A stretch of DNA of 64,000 nt from Ciborinia camelliae (lineage: Eukaryota > Ascomycota > Leotiomycetes > Helotiales > Sclerotiniaceae): the NCBI GenBank assembly GCA_025890175.1, contig JANPYM010000006.1, positions 492,015-556,014 on the forward strand. Direction: 5' to 3'. The notes below the pieces were generated by a model that did no database searches, was not told the DNA's origin, and worked only from the letters and a program-made list of their open reading frames with translations. Below are positions 11,747 to 23,826 of the stretch, in pieces (position 1 is the stretch's first letter; every line of letters starts with the position of its first letter). A program made the translations under genes and the position numbers.

Positions 11747-14700
11747 ATGGCTGATAGGATTGATCGCCTGAGAGCCTTGACTGGCCAAAAAGAAGTTTAC
11801 GATGATTCCGGTATGGAGGAAACACAACAAGAAGTCGGCGATGCATTCGTCCTCCCTGAGGGATACAAGATTGTAGCTCACAATATCTATGAGGGCACTT
11901 CTGAAGAGGATAATACTCCACCTGCTGCTCAAACAACAAAATCGAACAAATCGAACAAATCGAACCAACGCCGCAATGTTCCCGAGCAAATGTGGAGAGG
12001 GGACTCGGATGGAGGGAGTGGGGAGAATTTGACAGCTAAAATGCGCGCAGGAATGAATGAAGGTCTTCATGGCTCGTCAGCGCCATTACTTTGTATGCTT
12101 TGTTACTCTATTCTACCTTGATTATTCTAATTCCAAGGTGTAGATCCTGAGTTGGGTGCCAATGACTTCAAGGAGTACAAGGGGCTAGAATATGGTCAGC
12201 TTGCTGCGGAGGGAGAAAGTTTTTGTCCTTGGAAGACTGTCACACAGTATCCAAACAGATATGTCGGCAGTGCCAATAGACCGAAGGTAAGACAATCAAG
12301 CACTGTCTCTCTCGAGATCGATCTCTGTTGTATCTACTGCGGGGTCGATCATCGATCGTCATACTTGTGTAGTAGAGATAATTCACTCATTCCCTCGACG
12401 GATCTCCCCCTCTTCCCCCTCTTTTAATTAGATATATTCTGACAAGCCTCTAGGTCATGGAACGCTTCTTCTACGGCGGTAAATGCTACTTGCAAACTTG
12501 GGATTTGTAAGTTGGTCTTGTTTATACCCCCCGACTTCTTTATCCTCAAGTTGTTACAACGCCTGTATAGATTTCTTGAAGTATTTCCCTCCCCCTACTC
12601 TGACACTAAATAGCTTTTACCTATACCGACTGAGAGAAGACCCAAATCAAAACCCGATAATTCTCGTTCCTACTAAGCAAGTTGAATACTTTCTTGCTGT
12701 TATCAATAGAACACTGGATATAACCCTTACTATTCCTTCTGGATCAAAAGGCGCATTTGACGCAATATTCAACACCGACGGCACTCCTTACCCTAGATAT
12801 CTTGGTCGAGTACTGAACAAGAATATGGCGGACGAGTTGAGAGAAAACGTTCCACCTCGATACTACAAGCTTGATGGCGAGCCTCCCATCACAAAGCCAC
12901 TCGTAGATACATCACTTGAGGCTTTCAGAGCCAAAATCGAAGCTTTGAACGTAACCGCAAAGAATAAAAAAGCCGCCAATAAAGAGAAGCAACGAGTCGA
13001 GCGGATTGCCAAGCAGCAAGCTTGGAAGGATTCTACCAAGCGTGTTCAGCGTTATCTAGGATTGCGAAAACGATCAGATGGCGACACACCTTCTGGTAAA
13101 AACTCCACGGATGTCAATACTTTCTACGATCCGGAACAGCCTACAAAGTTTATTATGGAGGACGCGGTTGTTTTCGTCTGTATAGATGTTGAAGCATACG
13201 AACTCAACAATAACATCGTCACGGAGATTGGCATTGCTACTCTAGATGTTTTGGATATTGCTAATATGGAGCCGGGTATCCTTGGAGAGAATTGGAGAAA
13301 AGCTATTCGTGCAAGACACTTCCGTATCAAGGAACATATGCATCTCAATAATACAAAACATGTCCAGGGATGTGCTGACAAGTTTGAGTTCGGGTATGTT
13401 TCTTTCCTCTGTTCGAAACTCCCGTGACCATGAGTCCATCTCATGTTTTATATTTCCTCTGTTTTGAAGGCTTATTGCCCACTACTAACATATTCACAGA
13501 AAGAGCGAAATTATCTTTAGAGACGATGCACCCCACGTAGTTGGCACCTGTTTCAAATACCCTTTCTCCTCTCCTTCTCCTTCAGCCGAACTCGCCGATA
13601 AGAAACGTAATATCATTCTCGTCGGCCATGATGTCGACGCTGATATTCGTTTCCTCCGTCAAATTGGCTACGAAATCAATAATCTCCAACTTCATGAAGG
13701 TTGTGACACTACTCTCATGTGGCGAGCATTGAAGAGAGAAGTTAATCCAAGAAGCTTGGCTGCTATACTGGCGGAAATTGGTATCGCGGGCTGGAGCTTA
13801 CATAACGCAGGTAATGATGCGGTGTATACTTTGCAAGCTATGTTGGGAATTGCTTGCAAGCATTTAGTGGATAGAAAGACGGAAAGAAAGGAGAAAGACA
13901 AGTTGAAGAAAGAAAGAATCTCCGAGTATGTGTTTTATCCGTCAAATCCATTTAAACCCCATCCCCAAATATCTCACTCTAATCCATAACTTGAGTCTCA
14001 ACCGGTATATTAACTTGTCAAACAAACAGAGCCGTCAAGGAAGCAGTAGAACTAGCCTATGAGCGCGAAGAAGGTTGGTCGTCGGATGGCAGCGATGGTG
14101 GTGATCGCATCACACCCGAGCAAGTAGAGGCGAAGAAAGCTGCCGATGCTGCCAAGAAAGCTGCCAGTAAAAGAACAAAGGTAACAGATGTTAATGAATT
14201 GTGGCGTTCTGGTACCAAGCCAACCGCAGCTACTACATCCAACTCTTGGGCTGGCTTTACTCAAGCCCCGAGTCGAGCTCAACAAGGTCTTCATGGCGGC
14301 TGGGGATCTCCACCTGCAACTCAGACAAAGTCTGAGAAGGCAAATACCGGTTCTCCTTCTGCGCCTGAACCAGCGCTTATATCTGCAGAGAAGTTTGGAT
14401 ACTCAAGCGGGTATAAGAGCTCAGCTCCAAAGTATAGCGCATCAGCTAGCACTGATAATGGATCTACTGCTGATATCAGAGTCAATCCCCAGAATCAATC
14501 AACTTCTAAAGCCCGTACAGGTGGTGATTGGGGTAGAGACTGGGCAACTCGAAAGACAACAGTGGTTTCTACTTCTGCTCCTATCCCAGCTCCAAACAGC
14601 GAAGCTTCTACTTCCACTTCATCCCCAACCGACCAATCTTCCACAGCTCCTTCTACCAGTACTGGTATCACAAGCCTAGAACAATCAATGCAAAATGCCA

Positions 14701-14864
14701 CACTCGCCGAACTCCAAGAACAAGGTAGAGTTCCAACGGATCTTTCGGCACATGCATCTTCATTGCTTCAACTTCAGGAGCAAGAAAAAGACAAAGTTGC
14801 AATGGAAGATGATGCTAATCCATGGCCTGCGAATCCGAGAAGAAAGCGTCCGATTAAGTGGTAG
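11747..14864 (+). CDS. DEDDh-type 3'-5' exonuclease-domain protein, Gfd2/YDR514C family
   Basis: Six exons (11747-12092, 12138-12286, 12454-12506, 12614-13393, 13500-13925, 14030-14864) join in frame to 862 residues. The N-terminal part carries a Ser/Asn/Lys linker. A central region (about 120-330) is conserved-looking and ends in a Lys/Arg-rich helix. The RNase H-like exonuclease domain follows. Motif I is CIDVEAYE (Asp374, Glu376), motif II is VGHDVDADI (Asp487 and neighbours), and motif III is HNAGND (His544, Asp549). All DEDDh residues are present, so catalysis is plausible. The C-terminal 250 residues are Ser/Thr/Ala-rich and probably disordered. Yeast Gfd2 is linked to mRNA export factor Dbp5. 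Neurospora QIP is another DEDDh protein, in RNA silencing. Sequence alone favours the Gfd2 group; substrate is unknown. Confidence 0.85.
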
Positions 14865-16293
14865 ATTCGCCGAGGATGAGTGCTTTGCTTCGCATTCAAG
14901 AGATTGAAGGAGATAGATATCTTCTTCATCCATTGGAGCTGGCTGCATAGTTTTATAAGGCACGTATCACTGCATAGATTTGCATACCTGTGGGTTGTTG
15001 CCCAGAGTCACAGTCATTGTTGTGGTGACATTGCCTAGAGTTACGAGAGATATAATCGGTGTCCCAGAAATGATTGGCAGCGTTACCGGTATCTACCCCC
15101 CGGAAAGGAGTTCAACCAGGTACACCTCGTTTCCTTTTTTCTTGAAGTGAGGAAGTTTGGTTCGAGATTCTTCTTTCTTTTGATTTTCATGAGCTATGGT
15201 GTGGGATGGTATGGTATGGTAGGGCGAGCGAGCTAGCAAACATGGATTTCTTTACAGCAAGCGGTAAATAGATTGAATAGCATACGGGTAGCTGAGCGAG
15301 GAATATATGGTTGAGCATGGAATAAATGGGACAGCGTGGAATGCATATTCGAGCAAGCAATACATAATTAAGCATGGAATACACAGTTAAGCATGGGATA
15401 CATAGGACAACATGGAATCAATCAAAACGTATCATTCACATTCACATTCATCATGGCCATATAAAACATTAGAACAGGTTCATGTCTGAGAGTATAAAAC
15501 TCCATTTTCCTACCTAGGTAAGGCAGGGAAGAAAATGAAATTGTGATTTATTATTCCCAAGTAAACATCAAAGAGGAGATTTCAGATTGTGATTTAATCA
15601 AATCCGTTGGTAATGTACAGTCAAACGCCATCCATCCTTCTATGCATGCATGCGTTCATCCATCGATTCATCATAGAGTCATGGATTCATGGAACAAAAT
15701 CACCTCGCCACCGCGCTGCCAATATGATACGTAAACGCCATTCGCTATTATGCCGTGTATGAATTGAATTGAATGAATTGAATGAATTGATGAGCCGGAG
15801 GATTGGTGAAGGAGGGGTATCGGGAGAAAGGTGGAAAATTTTGGTGGGAAATGTGCTGTGAAGTGCTCAGCGGTCAAGGAAAGAAGTTCGAGGTTCGTGG
15901 GTCTGGGTTTGCTGATCATCACTCGTTTTTATATATATTCGATTCAAGAATAGGTGCGGAGAGCGGAGGAGTGGTGATGGAAGATGAGCTATTGTAGATC
16001 GCAAGCTTGGGGTATGGTGGATGGAGAGGAATGCGTGGAACTCGTAGAAGTCATCGCAGTAGGTGGTGAGGACATTCGATCGGAACAAAACCGCATTAGG
16101 CCAAATCGCAGAAGAATGTACAAGAATCGTCCGGAACAATGTTGATCAAGTAGGGAGGGCGACGATCGTATTTAGTCTTGGGGCGACTAATAATTGAAGG
16201 ATGTGGAAGTCGAAAAATAGCACATCGTCGACTTAAATCCAAGACAAACCCCCATCCACAACCCTAGAAAATCGTATGCGGCTTTCAGAAGGA
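14865..16293. other. Intergenic region with degenerate AGCATGGAATACA repeats
   Basis: No gene is supported. Between 15312 and 15412 words of the form AGCATGGAATACA recur about every 20-25 bp with sequence drift. GAATTGAATGAATTG words lie at 15762-15790. The region lies between two convergent genes. Confidence 0.5.
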
Positions 16294-16788
16294 TTAACCG
16301 TTTTTCTCCAAAAACTCCTTGGCTTCGTTCACTTTCGTGGCGAGGTACGGCGAGCCGCCACGATCGGGATGGTTCAACATCATGAGGGTACGGTGGTTCT
16401 TGCGTATGCGCTCTTTGGTCAGTTGTCGTTCGCTGCGCGAAGAAGATTTAGCATGCTTTTTCTCTGGGTGAGGGGCGGAGAGAGATGGAATGGCAGTACC
16501 TCAGTTGTAAGATGAGCGCAGCTTCTTTGCGATTCATCTTGGGCTCAAATCCGCCCTTGTAAAAGGCTTTTCCAAGTGCTCCGACGGCTTCTCCCCGCGA
16601 CCGTCGGAACGCTACGAGACCTGCCCGGCCCTGGGATTGAGGTTAGAATTGAGAATTGGTAATTGGTAATTGGTAATGGAGAGTGGAGGGGGAAGAAGAG
16701 GGGAGGGGGGGAGCGGAGAGAGGGGGAGAACACTCACTAAAAACGCCGCTGCAGCAACCCCCGCAGTGATGGTAAGTATGGATGCCAT
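16294..16788 (-). CDS. pam18: Pam18/Tim14, J-protein of the mitochondrial import motor
   Basis: Exons 16738-16788, 16500-16630 and 16294-16432 (minus strand) give 106 residues. The protein stimulates the ATPase of mitochondrial Hsp70 at the TIM23 channel, anchored in the inner membrane with its J domain in the matrix. A short N-terminal transmembrane stretch (about 3-18, rich in Ala, Ile and Leu) leads into [12 protein letters not shown]. The J-domain core [11 protein letters not shown] is followed by HPD at residues 82-84. The protein ends in [13 protein letters not shown], typical of the family. Length and architecture match fungal Pam18. All three exons are too short for a simple ORF scan. 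Splice sites are GTGAGT...CAG and GTACTG...CAG; the second donor is weak, but frame and protein continuity demand it. Confidence 0.93.
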
Positions 16789-18815
16789 TTCTCTGCTGGT
16801 TTGACTGGCTCTAGTTCTGGCTCTGGCTCTGCTTTTGGCCCTGCTTGAGAGCAAGATTGATCTGGAAAGCCAGAAGATCCGGAGCCGGCACAACTATTGT
16901 TCCGTGGCTTGCTATGAAAATTTTGGCACCGGCGGCCGCTCGGGTATCTACCAATGACTTGCTGATGACGGAAAATTACCCAAGCTTGGGGGCGCTTACC
17001 TAGGCGGCTTAAAGCTCCATATCCAAATGGCTGGATATATCTCAGATTGAAAATCTTCAAATATTCAAACTGAAATGGACGATTAACTGTACCTCTGGGC
17101 TATACTAATTGGATGGGATATGGTCAACGAATTTATTTTGTAAAATCAACTCTCGTCTGAAATCTTCATGAGAAGAATTATGTTCAATGCTTCAATGTAT
17201 CTCAAACATTATGCACACTTCTATCTAGATGTATTGGAAGATAGCCAGTTCAACATCTGCTTGGGATAGGCATTTAGTGTATGTCGACCAAGAAAGTTAA
17301 TCAATAGTAGTCTTGATATCTAAGTGGATATGGAAATTTGAGGTTTTCTCGTTCAATACTATATGCTTGCATTCTGATTTCCTATAGTCTAGGTAGATTG
17401 CAATCTGACCATGAATGGTTTTTGATTCACTGAACTTGATTCCTATACTGAATTGGATTGAGATATTGAATCTATTTGGGAGGTTGAAATATCCTCACAG
17501 ATTCACAACTTTTCAATCATAACTGAAGTTTAAGAACCCTGCTAGTAACCACACTTCTCGCATTTCTTTTCGTCCCGCTCCTCTCCTCCCAAAGCCCCTA
17601 TCCTCTCCTTTCTTTCACCCCAAACTGCTGGCCTTGTGGCCCAAAATATCTCTATCTTAATCTTTGTCAAACGTTAAGCTTGAATACTGTCGGTGATTCG
17701 ATTGTTTTCTAGATGGTGATGGGCCGGATCCTAGTAGGAACAGCAGGGTGAATATTGCCGTGACGGCTGGCTTGGAAAAATTACACTATTTCCACGTCTG
17801 ATGTTAATCCTCATTAACTAAATGGCACACATAGCCTTAGACTTCCAATTTTCTGGTACAGTAAACTCGAACAAATTCCTAGTGAGCCTATATTCGATGA
17901 TATATCCTCTACTATTGATTCATTTGATCTGCAGGCCTTTAGTCCTACCTTCTTTGGTCGATTTATAGTTAACCCTCGGCTATATTGAAATTCAAGTTAA
18001 GCTACCCACCATATGTCCTCAGTTTATAATGAATTCTTCGCGCGAATATTTTTAATCAATCCGAGCGTCGAATTGCGAAGCAGGCAGATATGGTAGCAGA
18101 GTGAATGGATTTCAAGAGAAGTCGTTCTATATAAGATAGCTCATTGTTTAATTCACCAAAATATTATAAAGTACTTTGTTCTCGACATATGGGATAATAC
18201 CAATCCCAATATTCACCCTGCGAAAAAGAATTAACTATAGCTAGAACGATAGGATTTCCACAATCTTACCCCTCATATACTCACCCATTCTATCACAACA
18301 TCTACAAGCGTTCTACAGAGCACTCTGTAGGCAAAACTCTCGCGCCATTACAAATTTGTTTGCTATGACTGACATTCAGAAGGCCAAATCATCATTTATC
18401 TGCATCAGCTTCCTTACAGAGTAGCATAGGTTCCTGTAGCAATTACTTTAAATCCGACTCGCCTCCTACTAAGAACGGCTATCAATAGCAATATGTAAGT
18501 ATGACTCGCTCCAATATAATTCCTTCCAAACCATTCTTTTGCCCTCATCATATCCCTCTTACTTCAAGTGCAATTTCTTCTTCTATCCCCGCGGACCGAC
18601 TTTTAAAACAACACCCCTCATCACTTCAACAGCTATTATAACCACACCAAGAAAAGTCCCTTCAAGATTTTTCATCCTCTCCACCATGACACCCTTCCTC
18701 ATCTTTTTCTTTTTTTTGAAAGATCCTCACGGTTAATAGGTAGGCAGAGCAAGTAACAAGTAAATTCCAGGTGATCATACTAGTTAATAGGTGAGTGAGA
18801 GTATCTATCGGGTTA

Positions 18816-19058
18816 CCCTACCTTAACCTACCTTACTTTAACCTACCTTACCTTAACCTACCTTACCTTAACCTACCTTACCTTAACCTACCTTACCTTA
18901 ACCTACCTTACCTTAACCTACCTTACCTTAACCTACCTTACCTTAACCTACCTTACCTTAACCTACCTTACCTTAACCTACCTTACCTTAACCTACCTTA
19001 CCTTAACCTACCTTACCTTAACCTACCTTACCTTAACCTACCTTACCTTACTTTACCT
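18816..19058. repeat. 15-bp minisatellite, about 16 copies
   Basis: A near-perfect tandem of the 15-mer ACCTACCTTACCTTA. Because 15 is divisible by three, it creates a spurious open frame reading Asn-Leu-Pro-Tyr-Leu repeats. Copies in the interior are identical; only the edge copies differ, which indicates recent expansion or homogenisation. Confidence 0.95.
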
Positions 19059-19640
19059 ATTCCATCCATCCATCCTTTCATTAATAAAATAATAAAATAA
19101 GGAGAACCTGAGATCCAACCATGAACCAAAAGAGCTCTAATCACTCTAATCATTATAATTTATTAAATAAAACAACATAATAAAGTGAGATGGATATTCG
19201 CGCTTCAAGTGTTGCTGTTGCAGTTGCAGTTGCATCTCGAATCAAATTCCATTCTTTTCTATTCCATTCCATATCTTCAATATCTTCAATATCAAAAGTT
19301 CAAAACTACCCGCCATCCAATGACTAGGTAGGTAGGTATTGTATTTGATGGTTTTTAGCCTCGTCGTTAGTCCGCTATAGATAGGTAATAATAAATCCGT
19401 CTCATTCTCATTCAAATACCTATATAAATAAGATGATAAGGCAGCTACCTACCTACCTACCTACCTACCTAGCTACTCTACCTACCCCAGAATTAAAATA
19501 ACGCAAGAATTTAAAATTTAAAATGTAAATATAGCCCTAATTTCTAACTAAATACCCCCATTTTTCTCCAAGACAGTTCTCAGTTTTCAGTTCTCTATAT
19601 ATAGTATATTAAACTAAACCATGACACCTCAGCTGATATC

Positions 19641-19789
19641 AATCAATCTTCAATCTTCAATCTTCAATCTTCAATCTTCAATCCTCAATCTTCAATCTTC
19701 AATCTTCAATCTTCAATCCTCAATCTTCAATCTTCAATCTTCAATCTTCAATCTTCAATCTTCAATCCTCAATCCTCAATCCTCAATCA
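19641..19789. repeat. 7-bp minisatellite CAATCTT/CAATCCT, about 20 copies
   Basis: A tandem of CAATCTT with occasional CAATCCT variants. The variants cluster at the right edge, where three occur in a row. Confidence 0.95.
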
Positions 19790-20069
19790 ATATCTACCTG
19801 ACCTGGTATTGAAAATTAAATCGACATGCTCCCAACTTGAGGATTTCCCATTTCAAGTGCCCATTTCAAGTTCCCATTTCCTATCTAAGATCAAATTCTC
19901 CCGAGCTATCTCAATCTCCATTCCCTTTGCTACACTATCTACCTACCTACCTACCTCTGGGTTTCACTCCGTACTCCGTGATAGTATATACCCAGGTAGT
20001 AGGTACCTAGGTAGGTAGGTAGAGTACTCATCCATCCATCTATCTATCCATATAAGTAGGTATTTATAG

Positions 20070-20245
20070 TTATTTATACTTAATACTTAATACCTAAATA
20101 CCTAATCCTAAATACCTAATCCTAAATACTTAATCCTAAATACCTAACCCTAAATACGTAATCCTAAATACTTAATACTTAATCCTAAATACCTAACCCT
20201 AAATACCTAATTCTAAATACGTAATCCTAAATACGTAATCCTCCA
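20070..20245. repeat. 12-bp-type repeat CCTAAATAC(C/G/T)TAAT with telomere-like CTAACCCTAA words
   Basis: Loose tandem of CCTAAATACCTAAT-like words. At 20144-20153 and 20193-20202 it reads CTAACCCTAA, matching the complement of the TTAGGG telomere unit for ten bases. No long telomere tract is present. Confidence 0.85.
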
Positions 20246-20792
20246 GAATATCTAGATATCTAGCTACCTAGCTACCTACCTACCTAGGGATTCTTTATTC
20301 TTTATTCTTTATTCATCAAAACCATCTCATCTCATCTCATAACCGCGAGAAAATACATACACACACATATATATATAGATATAGATAGATAGATGATAGA
20401 TGAAACTACGCACATTCCCACATTCTGTCAGGAACTGCCAAAGGTTCCTGCCTAAGGCAGGAGCTAGAGAGCTAGAGAGCTACCTAGGGCAGGAGCTAGA
20501 GGGTATTTAAACAGATCCTTTTTCAGATCAGAATCCTTTCCTCTTCATACTTTACTACAATACTATTCCGATGCCTAAGATTATGATTTCCCATTTCCCA
20601 CATTCCCGTATTCCCCCTTTCCAACTAGATAGATAGATAGATAGATAGGAACCACCCCATCATCCCACCACCGCACCATCCAAATCCAAATCCAAATCCA
20701 ACTAAACTTCAACATTCAACATTCAACACCCAAACAACGGATTTCTATTTCATCACCATCATCATCATCATCCATCATCCATCATCCATCAT

Positions 20793-20835
20793 CTAGGTAT
20801 CTAGGTATCTAGGTATCTAGGTATCTAGGTATCTA
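20793..20835. repeat. 10-bp repeat CTAGGTATCT, four to five copies
   Basis: A perfect short tandem that ends two bases before the stop codon of the downstream minus-strand SET gene. Confidence 0.9.
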
Positions 20836-20836
20836 T

Positions 20837-22678
20837 CTAAACCCCATTTGTAACCCGATTGATTTTCTCCCCCTCCGTTAAGCATCCATTCCCCTCCACC
20901 ATCTTTCCACGTGTCATGTCATCATCCACAGTATGTCCATTTCCAAGTCCATGTCCATCGAGATCCTTCACATTCTTTCCCTTTCCAATTCCATTTCCAA
21001 CTTCTCCCGCTTCGCTCCGACACCTCGCACACATACACCAACCGCCCAGACTCCCCTCGGCCCATTCCCTCCTATCTTGTACCGACAACCCAATATCGCA
21101 ATAATGATTCCAGACCTCCTCGCCCTTCGCGACACCCCCCTCCCTCCCTCCGATCCTTTCCTCTCGGCACCACAATTTCATCCTTCCACCCCATTCCCAC
21201 TGTACATTGGGATCACAATCATGATTGGCCAAACACCACAATGGATGAACCGCCGCAACTTCCGGCATGCCCGTCGTGGTATTAACCCTCGCCGATGCCG
21301 TGCCGCGAAATTTACTATAGAGAGTATTGAGGATCCAGAGATCATAAGATGCGAGTTCGGCGAAAATGTCGATATCCATTTTTTCAAGGATATGAAGAGG
21401 TGTGGAGATATTGCTTGAAAAGGAAAATGGGAGAGTCCAAACTGGTGGAGGTTCCGATTTTGGGGAAATGGGAACGGCGTTGGAGGCGGAATCGAGGAAA
21501 TCGCCCCAGATGAATTTTACTTCTTTGAGGTCTAGAGGATGCACTTCTTGAGTGGCTGACATGGCTAATGAACGAGCGAGGAGTAAAAGATAGAGAGCAT
21601 TAGGCGATTCTTTAGGATCCGGATCTTTGGAGATGTTGTCAACATCCTTTTCACAAATGGCGGGATGATATGTTTCCAGTGCGAGATTGAGGCAGGATTC
21701 GTTGCAGAACATAATATCATAGCAGTCAGGACATCCTACTACAGTACTATTTTTGCTCAAAGGAGGTAGAACTGTACTGCAGACATCACAAAGTGCATCC
21801 TTGAGACGATTGTTGACGGTTAAAACCGAAACCTCCTCAAGCACCGTTTCACCAGGTTGTATATCATCTGTTGCGAAGAGTCCCAATTGTTTGTTGGTTG
21901 GTATATTTCCATCCTCGTTCGGAACAATAGCAGCTTCCACAAGCGTAGGCAATTCGACGGCCCGGACTTCAACCTTCGAAGATATAGCTTTCAATTCCTG
22001 GTTTAAAAAGTCGAGAGATTCTTGCGAGAAACGATTCGGTTCGTGATTATTCCAAGGATATATCTCGCGTCGTACCAATCCTTGATCAGGCAAATCGGAA
22101 ATATCGACCTCCTCTGTCTTTAACCTCCTCTTCGCCATATTGAATATATAATCCTTTACCTGATTCAATTCCTCATCATCAGGAGCAACTTTCAATCCTC
22201 GACTGCAGAAATCATAGGCACTCTTTAAGCATCCGCATAGCAGAAGACTTAGCGAGAGATTTTGATAGCATCGCAACGCAGCCTTCTCTGCAATTCTCAT
22301 ATATATTTCTTCATCCACCTCATCGATATCAATCTTTTCAATTCTCTTCCCCTCAATGATATCATCGGTTGCATCTGCCGATCCATGAATATGTCTCTTC
22401 AATATATCGTCTGGAAATCCTTCCGCGAGTCGAGATTTGAACGTTTCCAAAGCTTGTTCATGATATTCAAAACTCTCATCCTTCAATTCATCGCATAGCA
22501 ATAAAGCCCGATAACTATCACCAGCGGCCAAATCCGGATAGCCCAAATCGCTATAGACGCTCGCTCGTTCGAGGTACAGTAATAAATCGTAAGGTTCCTC
22601 CTGCAATCGTTCAGTTAACTCATGTCGTCTCCCCACAAAGAGGGAGGTATCATCCTCCAAGTCGCTGTCTCGATCCAT
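20837..22678 (-). CDS. TPR-like and SET/MYND-like (SMYD-type) protein, putative methyltransferase
   Basis: A single exon encoding 613 residues from the ATG at 22678. Helical TPR-like sequence covers about 30-180. SET N-motif GLFATDDIQPGE lies at about 266-277. A MYND-like zinc cluster follows: Cys297, Cys300, Cys316, Cys319, Cys325, Cys329, His338 and Cys342. The SET core NHDCDPN is at 485-491. EVWNHYCD and a post-SET CMCARC complete the fold. It likely methylates a protein lysine; the target is unknown. The frame stays open upstream to 22987, with ATGs at 22843 and 22933. That extension includes microsatellite-like DNA, and 22678 has the best ATG context (ACC before, G after), so I chose it. 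The tail is Gly/Lys-rich and low in complexity. Confidence 0.85.
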   Translation of the reverse strand: MDRDSDLEDDTSLFVGRRHELTERLQEEPYDLLLYLERASVYSDLGYPDLAAGDSYRALLLCDELKDESFEYHEQALETFKSRLAEGFPDDILKRHIHGSADATDDIIEGKRIEKIDIDEVDEEIYMRIAEKAALRCYQNLSLSLLLCGCLKSAYDFCSRGLKVAPDDEELNQVKDYIFNMAKRRLKTEEVDISDLPDQGLVRREIYPWNNHEPNRFSQESLDFLNQELKAISSKVEVRAVELPTLVEAAIVPNEDGNIPTNKQLGLFATDDIQPGETVLEEVSVLTVNNRLKDALCDVCSTVLPPLSKNSTVVGCPDCYDIMFCNESCLNLALETYHPAICEKDVDNISKDPDPKESPNALYLLLLARSLAMSATQEVHPLDLKEVKFIWGDFLDSASNAVPISPKSEPPPVWTLPFSFSSNISTPLHILEKMDIDIFAELASYDLWILNTLYSKFRGTASARVNTTTGMPEVAAVHPLWCLANHDCDPNVQWEWGGRMKLWCREERIGGREGGVAKGEEVWNHYCDIGLSVQDRREWAEGSLGGWCMCARCRSEAGEVGNGIGKGKNVKDLDGHGLGNGHTVDDDMTRGKMVEGNGCLTEGEKINRVTNGV

Positions 22679-23826
22679 GGTGCTCTGGACATGATCCTGT
22701 GGGACATGAACTTGGGAAGGAAAGAAGTATGCGAGTGGTGTGTCCAGGTTAAATGGTCGCACGAGGGAAGTTTTTTCTTTGTTCCTATACCGGTATTGTG
22801 GTGCGTGAGGAGGATGAGAAGGCATGGTGGGGGGTATCTCCATTTGGGATTTCAGATTTTCAAGGATTCTAACCTTACCTAGGTAGGTAAAATGTGGTAG
22901 TGTATGCGGAAAATAAGAGTTGGGGTTCAACATTGACGCTAATTTAGGAGGGGTTTTGGTGGGGTTTACTCGAGTATGGAGGGGCAAAAAGGGCTTATTT
23001 CTTTTTGACCCTGCTGAAAATCTTTAAAAGATATTACAGTATTATTAAAGGTGTATTACGGTGTTTTACAGAGTAGAGGAGTAAGATCTGATTCGAGGAC
23101 AGATATATTAAGGTAAGAAAGATTACATTAAAACATATTAAAGCCCGGAGTGTTTGCTCCGGTATTATATTATGTACATATAACCTATCAATATGCGTTC
23201 ATTCTTTTGATATATACATACCTACATACATCTTATATTGCTTACTATAAAGATAGGTAGGTATGTACCAAGGTAGTAATAAGTAGATAGATAGGGAGTA
23301 AGTAATCCTAGGTATGGAATTCATATATCCTCATGTCGGGGTTCCCTATAAGAGTAGTTATTAGCTTTGAGCCACAAATTTAAATTTGGATTTAATCAAA
23401 CCAAATTAAATCCAATCATCCCGTCCATCCAATCAATATATTCAATTGAGAAAGAGGAAAGGGGACAAGAAGAAAAGAGTTCTTCGATCAACACTACCCA
23501 TCGAGAAGTTGGCGCAATCGCCGGCATCGAGGTCGATTTTTCCCTGTTTCTAATAATGAAGGGGCTAGATCTACCCATACCTAGGTCTAGGAATTCTAGG
23601 CGTGTGCTACGTGGTTCCGTGAATAGCCATGTATCCCTTAACACCGACATCTTCTATTCCACTCATTCTACTTTTATCTTTTTTATCTTTCATCGGTCAT
23701 CTGTCATCTGTCACCTGCCATCTGCCATCTCCCATCGCCCCCATCTTCTAGTCTACAGAACCAGCCATGCCTCCACACTTAGATACACATCTTTACCCCT
23801 CTAACCCTTCCAATCTCTTGTCTCCC
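22679..23826. other. Intergenic region
   Basis: Holds the promoter of the SET gene and the 3' flank of the phosphatase. No gene is convincing; the 145-codon open frame at 23367-23804 is low in complexity. Small CATCTGTCATCTGCC words repeat at 23693-23742. The palindrome CTACCTAGGTAG-like word occurs near 22877. Confidence 0.5.

Larger units (their letters stand above)
16789..20836. other. Four-kilobase gene-free region rich in minisatellites
   Basis: I find no gene. 16789-18780 is AT-rich sequence without long frames. From 18800 onward it is a mosaic of C-rich and AT-rich tandem repeats (listed separately). These are interspersed with CCTA runs at 19445-19472 and 19940-19955, a GATA run at 20629-20649 and CATC runs at 20755-20795. 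The array ends directly on the stop codon of the SET gene. Confidence 0.6.

Noticed and set aside
18795..19100. 101-codon frame of Asn-Leu-Pro-Tyr-Leu repeats
   Set aside because: It is the translation of a 15-bp minisatellite whose period is a multiple of three.
22679..22987. N-terminal extension of the SET protein
   Set aside because: The frame is open, but it starts with TTG and crosses CCTACCTAGGTAAGG-type intergenic DNA. The ATG at 22678 has a better context.
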